Of a DNA stretch of 64,000 bases, positions 26,901-33,500 are shown in pieces. The notes under the pieces were generated by a model that saw nothing but the letters and a program-made list of their open reading frames with translations, was not told where the DNA came from and ran no database searches. Where the stretch lies: the NCBI GenBank assembly GCA_016490735.1, contig JAEMWC010000127.1, positions 443,501 to 507,500 of the forward strand. Reading direction: 5' to 3'. Position 1 is the first letter of the stretch, and each line of letters begins with the position of its first letter. This DNA comes from Pachyseris speciosa (lineage: Eukaryota > Cnidaria > Anthozoa > Scleractinia > Pachyseridae). The position numbers and the translations under genes were made by a program.

Positions 26901-27146
26901 TTAATCGTTATGCTTTAAACTCGCACAAAAACCTCGTTGGAATAAGCAAAAAGATTAAAATTATACACTTAATAGTATTTAACAGGCTAGTCAACAATAT
27001 TATGGCACCATTTATGACATCAAATGACATGATACAGCTAGCGCGCACATTGTTGCCAAAGATCTTCTTCACCACACTTTGTCAAAATCGAGTTTGGACA
27101 ACTTATAACTCCATAATCATACCTCTTCAGGTGTTAAATCGCTCAT
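2816..27146 (-). CDS. UBE4B: Ubiquitin conjugation factor E4 B (UBE4B/Ufd2), 5' two thirds, 16 exons
   Basis: UBE4B is a U-box E3/E4 ligase that extends ubiquitin chains on already ubiquitylated proteins and works with VCP/p97 in proteasomal degradation. Sixteen exons read in phase on the minus strand: 27146-27123, 21198-20896, 20029-19967, 19258-19183, 17436-17144, 15873-15782, 15473-15353, 12966-12883, 12142-12080, 9718-9602, 8965-8882, 7176-7063, 6720-6631, 6090-5985, 5117-4882, 2943-2816. The product begins MSDLTPEEVRRRRLARLN, like the vertebrate N-terminus with its RRRRLARL block. Later blocks match the Ufd2 family closely, for example SDGFMLN, EPKFPTEC, LLPACRRH and GLLDEELL..CLKFYAF. 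About 664 residues are encoded here; vertebrate proteins are about 1,200-1,300 long, so the remaining core and the C-terminal U-box lie left of the window. The linker after exon 2 is Ser-rich and shorter than in vertebrates. Identity is sure from several independent exons; a few boundaries could shift by a codon. Confidence 0.95.
3152..3193. repeat. Perfect AT-rich hairpin
   Basis: AAGCAACTCACTATAATAA is followed directly by its reverse complement. It lies inside a segment ending with CAAAGGAAGGTTTGACTGTA (3270-3289), an end typical of TA-flanked MITEs, so it may be part of a short element of about 3000-3289. Confidence 0.6.
3390..4730. mobile_element. Non-autonomous DNA transposon with ~340 bp inverted repeats
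   Basis: 3392-3731 and 4379-4728 are long imperfect inverted copies: for example ACTACCATTTGCGTTCAACC at 3398 reappears as its reverse complement at 4700, and the segment with CTGGATCAAGA near 3700 reappears at 4412. The 650 bp centre shows no transposase. Open frames of 65-99 codons that start inside the arms are artefacts of the arms. The element lies between UBE4B exons 15 and 16. Confidence 0.8.
4882..5117 (-). CDS. UBE4B: UBE4B exon 15
   Basis: 236 bases, acceptor TTTCCTGCAG and donor GTGACA. Contains EPKFPTEC, VHHLALLPACRRHSRR and ESEWMETPMASR, matching EPKFPTEC, AHHLSILPSCRRYIRR and ESQWKDSPLATR. This is one of the most diagnostic stretches for the gene. Confidence 0.97.
5290..5470. 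repeat. G-run-rich repeat fragment
   Basis: Contains GGGGGAGGGTGGGGGAGGGG followed by TTTGCCCCTCC and a run of 12 G. The G-runs could form G-quadruplexes on the plus strand. No coding support. It lies in UBE4B intron 14. Confidence 0.5.
5985..6090 (-). CDS. UBE4B: UBE4B exon 14
   Basis: 35 codons plus one base, acceptor GGGCAAAAG and donor GTACTG. VDSLYLHHPKSRIDISQESR matches vertebrate [20 protein letters not shown]. The last base joins exon 15 to make an Asp, as in the vertebrate GDQ. Confidence 0.94.
6631..6720 (-). CDS. UBE4B: UBE4B exon 13
   Basis: 30 codons, acceptor TTTACCCAG and donor GTAAGG. ASDGFMLNVMTVLQQLCAKV matches the highly conserved vertebrate STDGFMLNFLWVLQQLSTKI. Confidence 0.96.
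7063..7176 (-). CDS. UBE4B: UBE4B exon 12
   Basis: 38 codons, acceptor CTTTTCCAG and donor GTCAGT. EVFKIIHGMLVSTESRDSCL matches [20 protein letters not shown]; the exon ends NHRKAQIQ, as vertebrate NMKKAQMQ. Confidence 0.95.
7458..7545. repeat. Short C-run palindromic MITE
   Basis: CCCCCCCCTTGTCAATGTTG at the left pairs with CCAACATTGAAAAGGGGGAG at the right, around a core of about 45 bp. The same design is present at 16491-16603. Confidence 0.6.
8882..8965 (-). CDS. UBE4B: UBE4B exon 11
   Basis: 28 codons, acceptor AGCCACAG and donor GTCAGT. IVDKYFSESS matches VVEKYFSGPA. A GTTAGG donor six bases earlier would also keep frame, but the longer form keeps the HLVR..EVF spacing nearer to vertebrate YLELGRQELF. 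Confidence 0.9.
9602..9718 (-). CDS. UBE4B: UBE4B exon 10
   Basis: 39 codons, acceptor CTTTCCTTAG and donor GTAAGT. LPVWMPSPLSRAEGKEIEKL...GPFLDLSVFSED matches vertebrate LRLWLPKSLSPGCGRELQRL...GAFFSFSVFAED. Confidence 0.95.
10182..10560 (-). repeat. Retroposed 3' end with simple repeats
   Basis: On the minus strand an AATAAA-like signal (GAAATAAACAAATC) is followed after about 12 bases by a run of 10 A, the look of a retroposed poly(A) end. Upstream on that strand is an imperfect tandem array of the unit CTTACACTACTTACAA (10228-10390) and an (AAAT)n run (10520-10555). Confidence 0.5.
10657..11049. mobile_element. pogo/Tigger-like MITE
   Basis: Ends CAATGGAACCTCAATTATCC and, inverted, CAGTTGAACCTCGATTATCC resemble pogo/Tigger terminal repeats. 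The left end follows TA; the right end is one base from a TA. The interior has no transposase. It is about 390 bp in UBE4B intron 9. Confidence 0.7.
11362..11444. repeat. (CA)n/(CGCA)n microsatellite
   Basis: A CACACA run passes into CGCACGCA repeats. The overlapping open frames of 62-79 codons on both strands are repeat artefacts. A (GAAA)n run follows at 11550-11573. Confidence 0.85.
12080..12142 (-). CDS. UBE4B: UBE4B exon 9
   Basis: 21 codons, acceptor TTCTTTAG and donor GTATGT. ALSKLCDIRLG...RPICNL matches vertebrate ALGELCETKFGKTHPVCNL, including the conserved CNL. Confidence 0.93.
12883..12966 (-). CDS. UBE4B: UBE4B exon 8
   Basis: 28 codons, acceptor ACAATAG and donor GTAAGT. VFIPVLLDLNREMQK matches the vertebrate IFIPILQGLALAAKE block; ASDRYKAPLQ corresponds to DSDYFKYPLM. 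Confidence 0.93.
14603..15052. mobile_element. TA-flanked MITE with C-rich interior
   Basis: Terminal repeats CCGTAAAAGCTCTATTAAGC and, inverted, CTGTAAAAGCTGTATTAAGC are flanked on both sides by TA, as for Tc1/mariner-type insertions. The interior repeats the motif CTCTCTAATAACCCCCCC several times. It is about 450 bp in UBE4B intron 7. Confidence 0.8.
15353..15473 (-). CDS. UBE4B: UBE4B exon 7
   Basis: One base plus 40 codons, acceptor AATAATAG and donor GTACAC. A closer acceptor (CCTACAG, 14 bases inside) would break the frame, whereas this one gives RSALQKSALVPLLV, matching RSLQQPSFLVPYML of vertebrates. The exon ends DTDMFKQ, matching DEEVFKQ. Confidence 0.92.
15782..15873 (-). CDS. UBE4B: UBE4B exon 6
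   Basis: 30 codons plus two bases, acceptor CGATCCCAG and donor GTAGGC. The peptide contains RRQCVSFSLSVLQGCFTQQ, matching vertebrate SQCISHTALVLQGSLTQPR. This is inside the armadillo-like Ufd2 core. Confidence 0.93.
16100..16340. repeat. GC-rich insert after a CAT microsatellite
   Basis: (CAT)n and a T-rich run lead into about 150 bp of G/T-rich sequence (GGGCCTGGGTGTGGCAGGCG) quite unlike its neighbours. No clear RNA-polymerase-III boxes or coding frame. Probably a SINE-like or other retroposed insert. Confidence 0.35.
16364..16436. repeat. 20 bp-arm hairpin
   Basis: AGGTCAAAATGAAATTCCTT and its exact reverse complement are separated by 33 bases. A compact MITE-like inverted repeat. Confidence 0.65.
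16491..16603. repeat. Short C-run palindromic MITE, second copy
   Basis: A run of 16 C followed by TTTTCAATGTTGGG pairs with CCAACATTGAACTGGGGGAA at the right. Same family design as 7458-7545. Confidence 0.6.
17144..17436 (-). CDS. UBE4B: UBE4B exon 5
   Basis: 293 bases, acceptor CTTTACACCCAG and donor GTAAGT. It opens TVCNLISQVIMERL, matching vertebrate DLIGQILMEVLM, then runs through a Ser/Thr/Glu-rich linker (STSDRSSECSSLLSEEK) into a helix LKYLADSYNRSLNEEK that corresponds to the LNYLIECFDRV segment. An ATG-initiated frame starting further upstream reads through the intron and is not the real start. Confidence 0.9.
18043..18114 (-). repeat. Degenerate tRNA-like sequence (SINE head or tRNA pseudogene)
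   Basis: 72 bases on the minus strand show a near-perfect A box and D arm (TAGCTCAGTTGGTAGAGCA) and a B-box-like GGGTTTGAATACC at tRNA spacing. The acceptor stem has six of seven pairs. The T-arm closing pair is broken, the base before the putative anticodon is C rather than T, and the anticodon stem has a mismatch, so a working tRNA is unlikely. It lies in UBE4B intron 4. Confidence 0.65.
19183..19258 (-). CDS. UBE4B: UBE4B exon 4
   Basis: 25 codons plus one base, acceptor CTTCTCTCAG and donor GTAATT. The peptide DTVYLPSLASSLSEIE aligns loosely with the vertebrate RDVIFLSSLSAQF block. Phase 1 at its end is completed by the first two bases of exon 5. Confidence 0.85.
19431..19605. repeat. 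Short direct repeat pair
   Basis: A roughly 40 bp unit with GACACAAACAA, GGC and AAGGAGGCTA occurs at about 19431-19471 and again at 19564-19605. No function seen. Confidence 0.45.
19967..20029 (-). CDS. UBE4B: UBE4B exon 3
   Basis: 21 codons, acceptor TTATTTTGCAG and donor GTAATA. The peptide contains EQIVKSLSNIFKVSLK, which corresponds to the vertebrate EQALQLVCKIFRVSWK block at the start of the first helical segment. Confidence 0.9.
20896..21198 (-). CDS. UBE4B: UBE4B exon 2
   Basis: 101 codons between the acceptor TTTTTACAG and the donor GTTAGT. It starts VRRRRLARLNQGG and continues as a Ser/Thr/Asp-rich low-complexity region (DSGYGSLPQSFDFDDHS, TSPTSSSSPSESY), the disordered N-terminal regulatory part of UBE4B that binds partners in vertebrates. 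Confidence 0.93.
21520..22768. mobile_element. 1.25 kb TA-flanked element with tandem interior
   Basis: Ends CAGTACCGCTCTGAGATA and, inverted, CAGTACCGCTCAGAGATA are both flanked by TA. The interior is four imperfect tandem copies (starting near 21740, 21950, 22160 and 22320) of a unit with GTGAATTTTCGRCGTCAYGG, CAAGGCGTACAGAGAC and GCGCCGTTTAAAAAGAG. No transposase is present. It sits in UBE4B intron 1. The same unit recurs at 24090-24290 and 34560-34990. Confidence 0.8.
23040..23240. repeat. Dispersed repeat with GATTGGCT and GGAATAAATA
   Basis: The stretch GGTAATCACATGATTTCAAG followed by TGCAATTTGGAATAAATA is repeated in reverse orientation near 47740-47806. Together with TTCTTGAATCTGATTGGCT at 23070 and an inverted partner at 26285-26306 it may form the outer ends of an older element surrounding 23836-26260. 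Confidence 0.5.
23836..26260. mobile_element. 2.4 kb DNA transposon with subterminal repeats
   Basis: Terminal repeats TGTGACCTCTCACGCGAAAA are exact at both ends in inverted orientation, and pairing continues through ACAAACG-GTTCC. Inside each end lie imperfect repeats of a unit built on GAGCCGTTCAGTCGTTCATG and GTTTGAAATTTTCAAT (25910-26180; shorter at 23880-24070). Further in are a copy of the ~190 bp unit (24090-24290) and a ~200 bp tandem pair (24564-24935). Open frames of up to 118 codons here have no recognisable domain. No transposase seen; target duplication unclear. Confidence 0.7.
24564..24935. repeat. Two tandem copies of a ~200 bp unit
   Basis: Both copies carry CGGACAAGTTTTCTG, GTTGCTTTTATT or CTTGCTTTTATT, AAAAGACTGAATCA and ACTCACAAGTTGGCGGTT in the same order. 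They are nested in the 23836-26260 transposon. Confidence 0.7.
27123..27146 (-). CDS. UBE4B: UBE4B exon 1 (coding part)
   Basis: The start codon at 27146-27144 opens an 8-codon exon MSDLTPEE, followed by the donor GTATGA. It joins in phase 0 to exon 2, giving MSDLTPEEVRRRRLARL, which is the conserved family N-terminus. The start lies 267 bp from the divergent SR-protein start codon. Confidence 0.93.
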
Positions 27147-27413
27147 TTCAACTAAATCACCTCCCTTTACACCAACATCCTGTGATACATTTTTTTCACC
27201 ACGGCAAAACCAGCACAACAACAACTCAATCTTTGAAATCTTTAGAAGACAATTTTTTGAAGTGAGCCCGCGATGTTTTGCGTAAACGCCTTGGGACATG
27301 CGCATTTGATAGCACCAAAGCCTGCTGGGATAGCTGGGATAGCATCTTTCTTGGCCGACATTTTGCATTGTTGTTCGTGGCGTCCTTTTGATTTTCAAAG
27401 AAATTGTGAAGTC
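27147..27413. promoter_or_regulatory. Divergent promoter between UBE4B and the SR gene
   Basis: Only 267 bp separate the two divergent start codons, so both transcripts must start here or within each other's 5' ends. Visible elements are an NRF1-like ATGCGCAT at about 27299, a GCTGGGATA tandem pair at 27327, and no obvious TATA box. Housekeeping genes in such head-to-head pairs are usually driven by TATA-less promoters. Confidence 0.6.
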
Positions 27414-27548
27414 ATGAGTAGAGACAGAGCTCCGAGGGTTTTTCTTGGTCGTTTACCTCGCGACATCAAAGAAAAAGACGTTGAGAGGTTTTTTCGTGGA
27501 TTTGGTCGCATTCGAGAGATCAATTTGAAGAATGGATTTGGTTTTGTG
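27414..27548 (+). CDS. SRSF6: SR factor exon 1 (RRM1, first half)
   Basis: 45 codons from ATG to the donor GTAAGT. APRVFLGRLPRDIKEKDVER carries the RNP2 motif; the exon ends NLKNGFGFV, the first part of RNP1. Confidence 0.95.
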
Positions 27549-30500
27549 GTAAGTCATCGCCAAGTCTATTGATTCCTAAGTTTGTGGCTTAATAACATCG
27601 CACAGTTACACCATTATTCTTATTTACAATCTTATCAGGAATTTCAGGATTACAAAGACGCTGATGACGCTGTTTATGAAATGAACCACAAGGAATTAAT
27701 GGGAGAAAGGTAAGCTTATCAGTCAACAGGGTATTTCTGCTGCAGTTGATGCCTACAAAAAATAGCAGCACCTACACGCGCGTAAAATGCGTGCAATATG
27801 GCGGATTTACGCGCAAAATACTCGCGCGTTACGCACGAGTAAATTTCACACGAACTATTAAACGCGCCCTAAATTACACGCAGTCTGCATGTAATTTAAG
27901 ATGAGTAAAAATTGCCATGTCCATTACACACAGCCTGTGTGTATTTTCCACTCAGCAATGTACATGAATCTCACAATGAAAGTTAGGCCCGGTTCAAACG
28001 TCGAACTTTACATGTGCCAAACCTAATTATTAGGTTCGGCACATGTAAAGTTCAGTGTTTGAATCAATTAGGATTGACACTTTTGTATTTGGTTCGACCT
28101 TGCCGTTTTATTCTACTGTGCCAGTCGAATAGAACGGCAAAGGTTCGACTTTACATTTGCCGAACGTACTGCATACATTACAAATATATTATATAAATTA
28201 TTTTTACCCACAATTCTACACGTTTAAGCAAGGTGTCATGCGCAAAAGGTGTGCTTTCAATCAAGATGGCAGTAAAAGTGGAGAGAGCTTGTCCTTCATG
28301 CTTGAAAAACACAAATTAACATCAACCTTTGTGTTTGCCCAACTGACGATAGGATTGAGGAACAGTCGTGATGGTATCTCGTTGGGATGAAATCAATAAC
28401 AAAAGATTTGTAAAACTTGCATTCTACAGTGGTGTAGTGCCATTTGTATGTTTAACAGCCTTCTTCTATTTTCACGGATGGTATTAGCGAGCAGAACAAG
28501 CTTCGAATTTTCAGTGTTCATTTCACCATGGCATATTGATTCCATCAAGACTTCAAACAAGAACCGCCGACCTCAAAGGTTTTGTGTGAATTACCAAATT
28601 GAGTTCGACACCATTAGTTGGGATGTCTGAATCAACTGTCAAACTTAATAATTTGGGTCAACCCAAAGTAAAAGTAAATAGAAATAATGTAAAAAAAAAA
28701 AGAAATAAAATAAAGAAAGAAATAAAATAAAGTAAAAGTAAAGAAATAATTGCCAACAAATTTTGTAAATATTTCACAAACATCGGTCTAAATTTGGCTA
28801 AGAAAATAGCCCCTGCCTCCAAGTCGTTCCAGGATTTTATAAGCAGTGTGCCCTCAGACTCTTTGTCAACCTTCATTCATGTAACTGCTGAGGAACTCAA
28901 AACAATAACAAAAGGTTTTAAAGACGGTAAGGCCCCCGGACCTGATAACGTTCCAATTTCTATTATCAAAAAAACACTTGACCTCGTCTCAGATCCACTG
29001 TTATCAATTATTAACCTATCTTTGTCATCAGGAGTTTTTCCAGATAGATTGAAAATATCTAAAATTATTCCTATCTTTAAATCTGATAACGCTAGCTTAG
29101 CACAAAACTACTGACCAATTTCTATACTTCCTGCCTTTTCTAAAATTTTCGAAAGAGCTGTTTATAATCGTATATTTCAATTCTTAGTCGATAATGACAT
29201 ATTATTTAAACATCAATTCGGTTTCCGTCCTGGCCACTCTACTTCCCACGCTTTGATTAATTTTATGAACAAAGTCGCCAACGCCGTTGACTGTCAAAAA
29301 TACTTAGCTGGAATATTTCTTGACTTATAAAAAGCCTTTGATACCCTAGATCATGCAATACTATTATCTAAATTGCAAGCATGTGGCATCACTGGGACAG
29401 CCCATCAATGGATAACTGACTATTTTTATAATAGAATACAATATGTCCAAATTGATGATTTTAAATCCGATGCTTTTAGACAAATTTGTGGCGTACCGTA
29501 AGGCTCTATACTAGGCCCCCTCTTTTTTATTATTTATATAAATGATCTCCCAGCCTGCTCTAGTTCTAATGAACTCGAATTAATATTATTTGCTGATGAC
29601 ACCAGTATATTTTTTAAACATAGTGACCTGGATGTACTTACCTCCCATCTTAACGACCGGCTCCACAATGTTTCAACTTGGCTAAAAGCCAATAAGTTAT
29701 CAATTAAACTCATCGCCAATCGATGAGCTTGGAGATGGTGCCTGCCAAAGTGGGCTGTGATTCCAGGGCGAGCAACAAGCCTTGAGCCACAAGCCCTGAG
29801 CAGGGCACACAGGCATCCACGGCAACTCTGCGAGTGGCAACCACCCACCAGGCACCGTCACACTGACCAAGTCAGTGGAGATACTTACCAACCCTATACT
29901 TACCAACTCCACTAATGAGGGAGGGAAGGGAGGGGGAAAAAGAGGAACAACTGAATGATTTGCTGCCTGAAACAAACTGCACCTCGCCCAGCAGAACTGA
30001 ACAACACATGTGATTCGAGAACCCCGTATGTCACCTCCGGGCGCATGATTCCCTGACCGCCGCTGACCAGCATTACATTGGCTCGATTTTAACTTAACCT
30101 AAATTTCATTTAGCCACATTAAACGTCAAGAAAACAAAACTAATGATCTTCAGACCAAGGCAAAAAGCATTACCTATCAGTAGGCAGATTGTCATACACA
30201 ATACTAAGTTTCTTGGAGTTTATATTGATCAGCACCTTACGTGGAAAACTCATGTAAATTTTATTACGGCTAAGATTTCTAAATCTATCGGGTTACTTTA
30301 TAAAGCTAAATACTATTTGCCCTCAAAATCTCTTACACTATACTGTGCCCTTGTTTATCCTTATCTTACTTACTGCAATTTAATTTGGGCCTCTTCTTAT
30401 GTTACCAACCTGCAATGAATTTACCTACTACAGAAAAGAGCAGTCCGGGCGATCTCCAAGACTGACTATAAGGCTTCAAGTAAACCTCTTTTTGCAAATT

Positions 30501-33500
30501 TAAAAATTCTTGATGTCTTTAGTATCTACTCGCTCCAAGTAAGTTCTTTTATGTACTTATATCATGATGACGCTTTACCTACTGCTTTTAATCAAATCTT
30601 TCAAACTGGAAATCAGATTCATCAATATTCAACGAGATACTCTGACCTTTACCAATCTCATACCTGTAGAACAAATATCAAAATATTTTCGATCCTGTTT
30701 CAAGGTCCTAGGATATGGAATTCATTACCGAGCAACATCAAAAACGCCCCGACTTTTAATATACAGTACCGCCCAAAAGTAAGTTGCCAGCCATGTCGTC
30801 TTTCCTGCGCGACGCAATTGCTACGCCAAATCGCGTTTCCTGCGATTCACGTCGCGAGCTACGCGATTCACGTAGCGCGAGACTCACTGAAGCGAAAATT
30901 TTTGGCATAAATTTCGGATGATTTTACAACACGAAATCAATTAATTTCGCGTAGCGCTTTACGAATGCAGCTATTGTTTCAATCGAATACATGTCGTTCC
31001 CTTCTATGCAAATACAGACAGCATCATGGAGTTCATCACGAATAGAAATGGCGCAGTCCTCTTGTAAACAAACCGACGAAGATCGATTGCGAATGGTTAC
31101 TGTTCCTCGGGTGTTCCTTGCTAGCGCTGAAATGACAACTTTTATCGGTTCTGTCGTCAATACGGTATGTGGTCGTGTTTTCTGAATTCGTTAGGAAAAT
31201 TAAGTGCTAGTTCACCACAAGCAAATGGCCATTGGCGACTGCTTGCTGTATTTTGCTTTCAGTTCACAAAGCGATGCAGGCTAAGATTTCCATACATGTG
31301 TAAAACCGCAAAAACTACTGGCTGTGTAACCTGAAACCTTCCACTCAGTAAACATGGCACAACACTCGTTAATCATTACTCGCTTGAGAAGCCGTGGAAA
31401 ACCCGAAGCAGAACGGACTTTATTTCATTTTCTTCTTTTTGAACGAATAATCTTATCATGTAGAAATTGGAAGTTCATCTGGCTGATGAAGTTTGAGCCG
31501 TTAATTAAGACTTAAGCATATGTGAAATGTTTATTCGACACGCCGGCACTTAGTCGTATATTTTCTAGTTTGCAAGACCAAAAAACATTTTCCTGGGCAT
31601 ATCTTACTAAGGTTGTGCTCCAGGAGAGTGTGTCCGCGTAAAAAGATTTGCTGAAGAGTACGGTAGTTCGGAAGCCTCGCACATGCTGAGCTTACTTTGG
31701 TTGATTGATCGATGAAGAGAACGATAAGCTTATCTCACGGCTCGATCTTATCATGTTGAATTTGAGATTCATCTGGCAATGGCAAAGTTTGTAATTCAAC
31801 ATGCTGGCACTCAATCGTATGTTTTCTACTTCGAAAGACCTAAAAACATTTTCCTGGGCATATCTTTGTAAAGTTGCGCTACAGTAGAGTTTGTCCACGT
31901 AAAAGAGTTGCTGAAGGAAACGTCGGAGGTGCGGTCTATCGATCAATCGAAAAGAACGAACAGCTTATCTCCCAGCTTGTTTACCCTCAATCGCCGTGCG
32001 AACTCTATGTTTTGAGGTACACAAACGAATATTACCATATACCTATTTGCGTTTGGTAATAATTCGCATTAAGCTTAGAGTACCCTCGATAAAGACACTC
32101 GCAAAACACTCGCTCCGTCGAAACCACGCATACGAAAAGAAACATTTTCAATTTCAAACGGCTAACTAAAGTTATCAAGAATCAAATGAACAGAAAGCTA
32201 AACAAAAGTTAAGCATCAGTCACGAATGAGCCGAAATTATCGGCGGTTTCATGTTCAGTTTAGGAAGAAGCTTGAATTCGAGGGAAGCGAATTAATTAGA
32301 TAGTAGCCGCGCTCACTGCGGTAGAATTCCTCTTGTCTCCACTTCGAAAGACCGAAAGCGGAAAACCATGTTCCTGTGCATCATACTGTGTATATAGTTT
32401 TCTTAAGTTAATCATGTCGATCTCAACCTAGCGAACTTTCGCCGCAAAAATGGTTTGACACAAAATTTCGAAGCTTAGCACGCGCTGCCCTTCTCCATTT
32501 CTTCTTAGCGGTCTTTTGCAAAAACCGGAAATCGACTATTGTTACTTTGCAATGGGCATCTTAAATCGCGCGAGAGCTTCAAGCCAATTTACTTACAGTT
32601 TCTACAACATCGCGCGCGACACGATTCGCGTCGCGCGCGACGCGAATCACGCAGCGCGCGACGTGAATCGTGTAGCGCGTGACGTGATTCGCGTCGCGTG
32701 CGAGGGTGGCAACTTACTTTTGGGCGGTACTGTATTCAAGCGGGTGATCAAACCATTTTTAAGGGCCAGACAAGACATAACCTAATTACCAGAACACTTT
32801 ATATCTATCTTTTTGTCCAATCACACTCATATACTTAAAATACATGTCTTTTCTTTATTTTTAAATGCCGCCTAGTAATATTTAATGCCCGTAGGGGGGG
32901 GGGAATCTCTATTCCTCATAAGCTTTGCTTCTCGGAGATTTCCCCGCCACAGTCCCTCCTTCAAAGTTGTATGTACACTTTAAATTTAATATTAATTAGC
33001 TATTTATTATCTTTTCTATTCTATTTGTAGTTTTTTCTATGTGGCGAGATAATAAAATAAAATAAAATAGGTATTACGTTCGGCACATGTAAAGTTCGAC
33101 ATTGGAACCGGGCCTTAGAACCTCAGAGTCCGTATTTCAATGTTTGAGAAATTCAGCCTTTAGAATAAGGTTCTACCTTTGGATTGCTGCCGTAATCTGT
33201 TAATAAATCTTAAACTCTTACTTCAAACCATGCAAAGTGGTCAATTAAGAATCAAAAGTTTTAACTGTAATGAGCGAACGGTCAATGGAAATGCTTGACA
33301 TCATGAGATGTTACCGAAAAACAAGCAAACTCAGAAACTTGTGCTGCATTTAGTTAGATATTCAATTTGCTCACTGTGCAGATTGAGCAATCGCACATGG
33401 CAGAAAGGCGAAAGGTTGACTTTCGAATGGAAACTTCACTTGTTCTCGATACCCTGCTAATGAAGCGCTGTTTATGTGGACCTAGTCAGTAAAACATTAT

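Larger units (their letters stand above)
28745..33070 (+). pseudogene. 5'-truncated CR1/L2-type LINE reverse transcriptase, interrupted twice
   Basis: Reading on the plus strand gives a reverse transcriptase: GKAPGPDNVPISIIKK, FGFRPGHSTSHALINF, FLDL-stop-KAFDTLDHAILL, GSILGPLFFIIYINDLP, FADDTSIFF (catalytic ADD), then KFLGVYIDQHLTWKTHV and GPRIWNSLP of the thumb region. Stops break it (29112, 29329, 29500, 30418), and the endonuclease domain is missing. Two later insertions split it: 29712-30118 and 30764-32732. After the second, the frame resumes as FKRVIKPFLRARQD. The 3' end is an (ATAAA)n tail at 33046-33070. Confidence 0.9.
27986..33114. mobile_element. PIF/Harbinger-like element (host of a LINE)
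   Basis: Terminal repeats GGCCCGGTTCAAACGTCGAA at the left and, inverted, GGCCCGGTTCCAATGTCGAA at the right, each next to TTA. A 3 bp TWA target duplication and GG-rich ends fit PIF/Harbinger. Subterminal sequence repeats GTTCGGCACATGTAAAGTTC several times in both orientations (28020-28170). Its own sequence is 27986 to about 28650 plus 33070-33114; everything between is a later LINE insertion. No transposase or Myb-like gene remains. Confidence 0.7.

Noticed and set aside
28448..28630. Plus-strand frame before the LINE as its ORF1
   Set aside because: It lies in the Harbinger-like host sequence, not in the LINE, and has no known domain.
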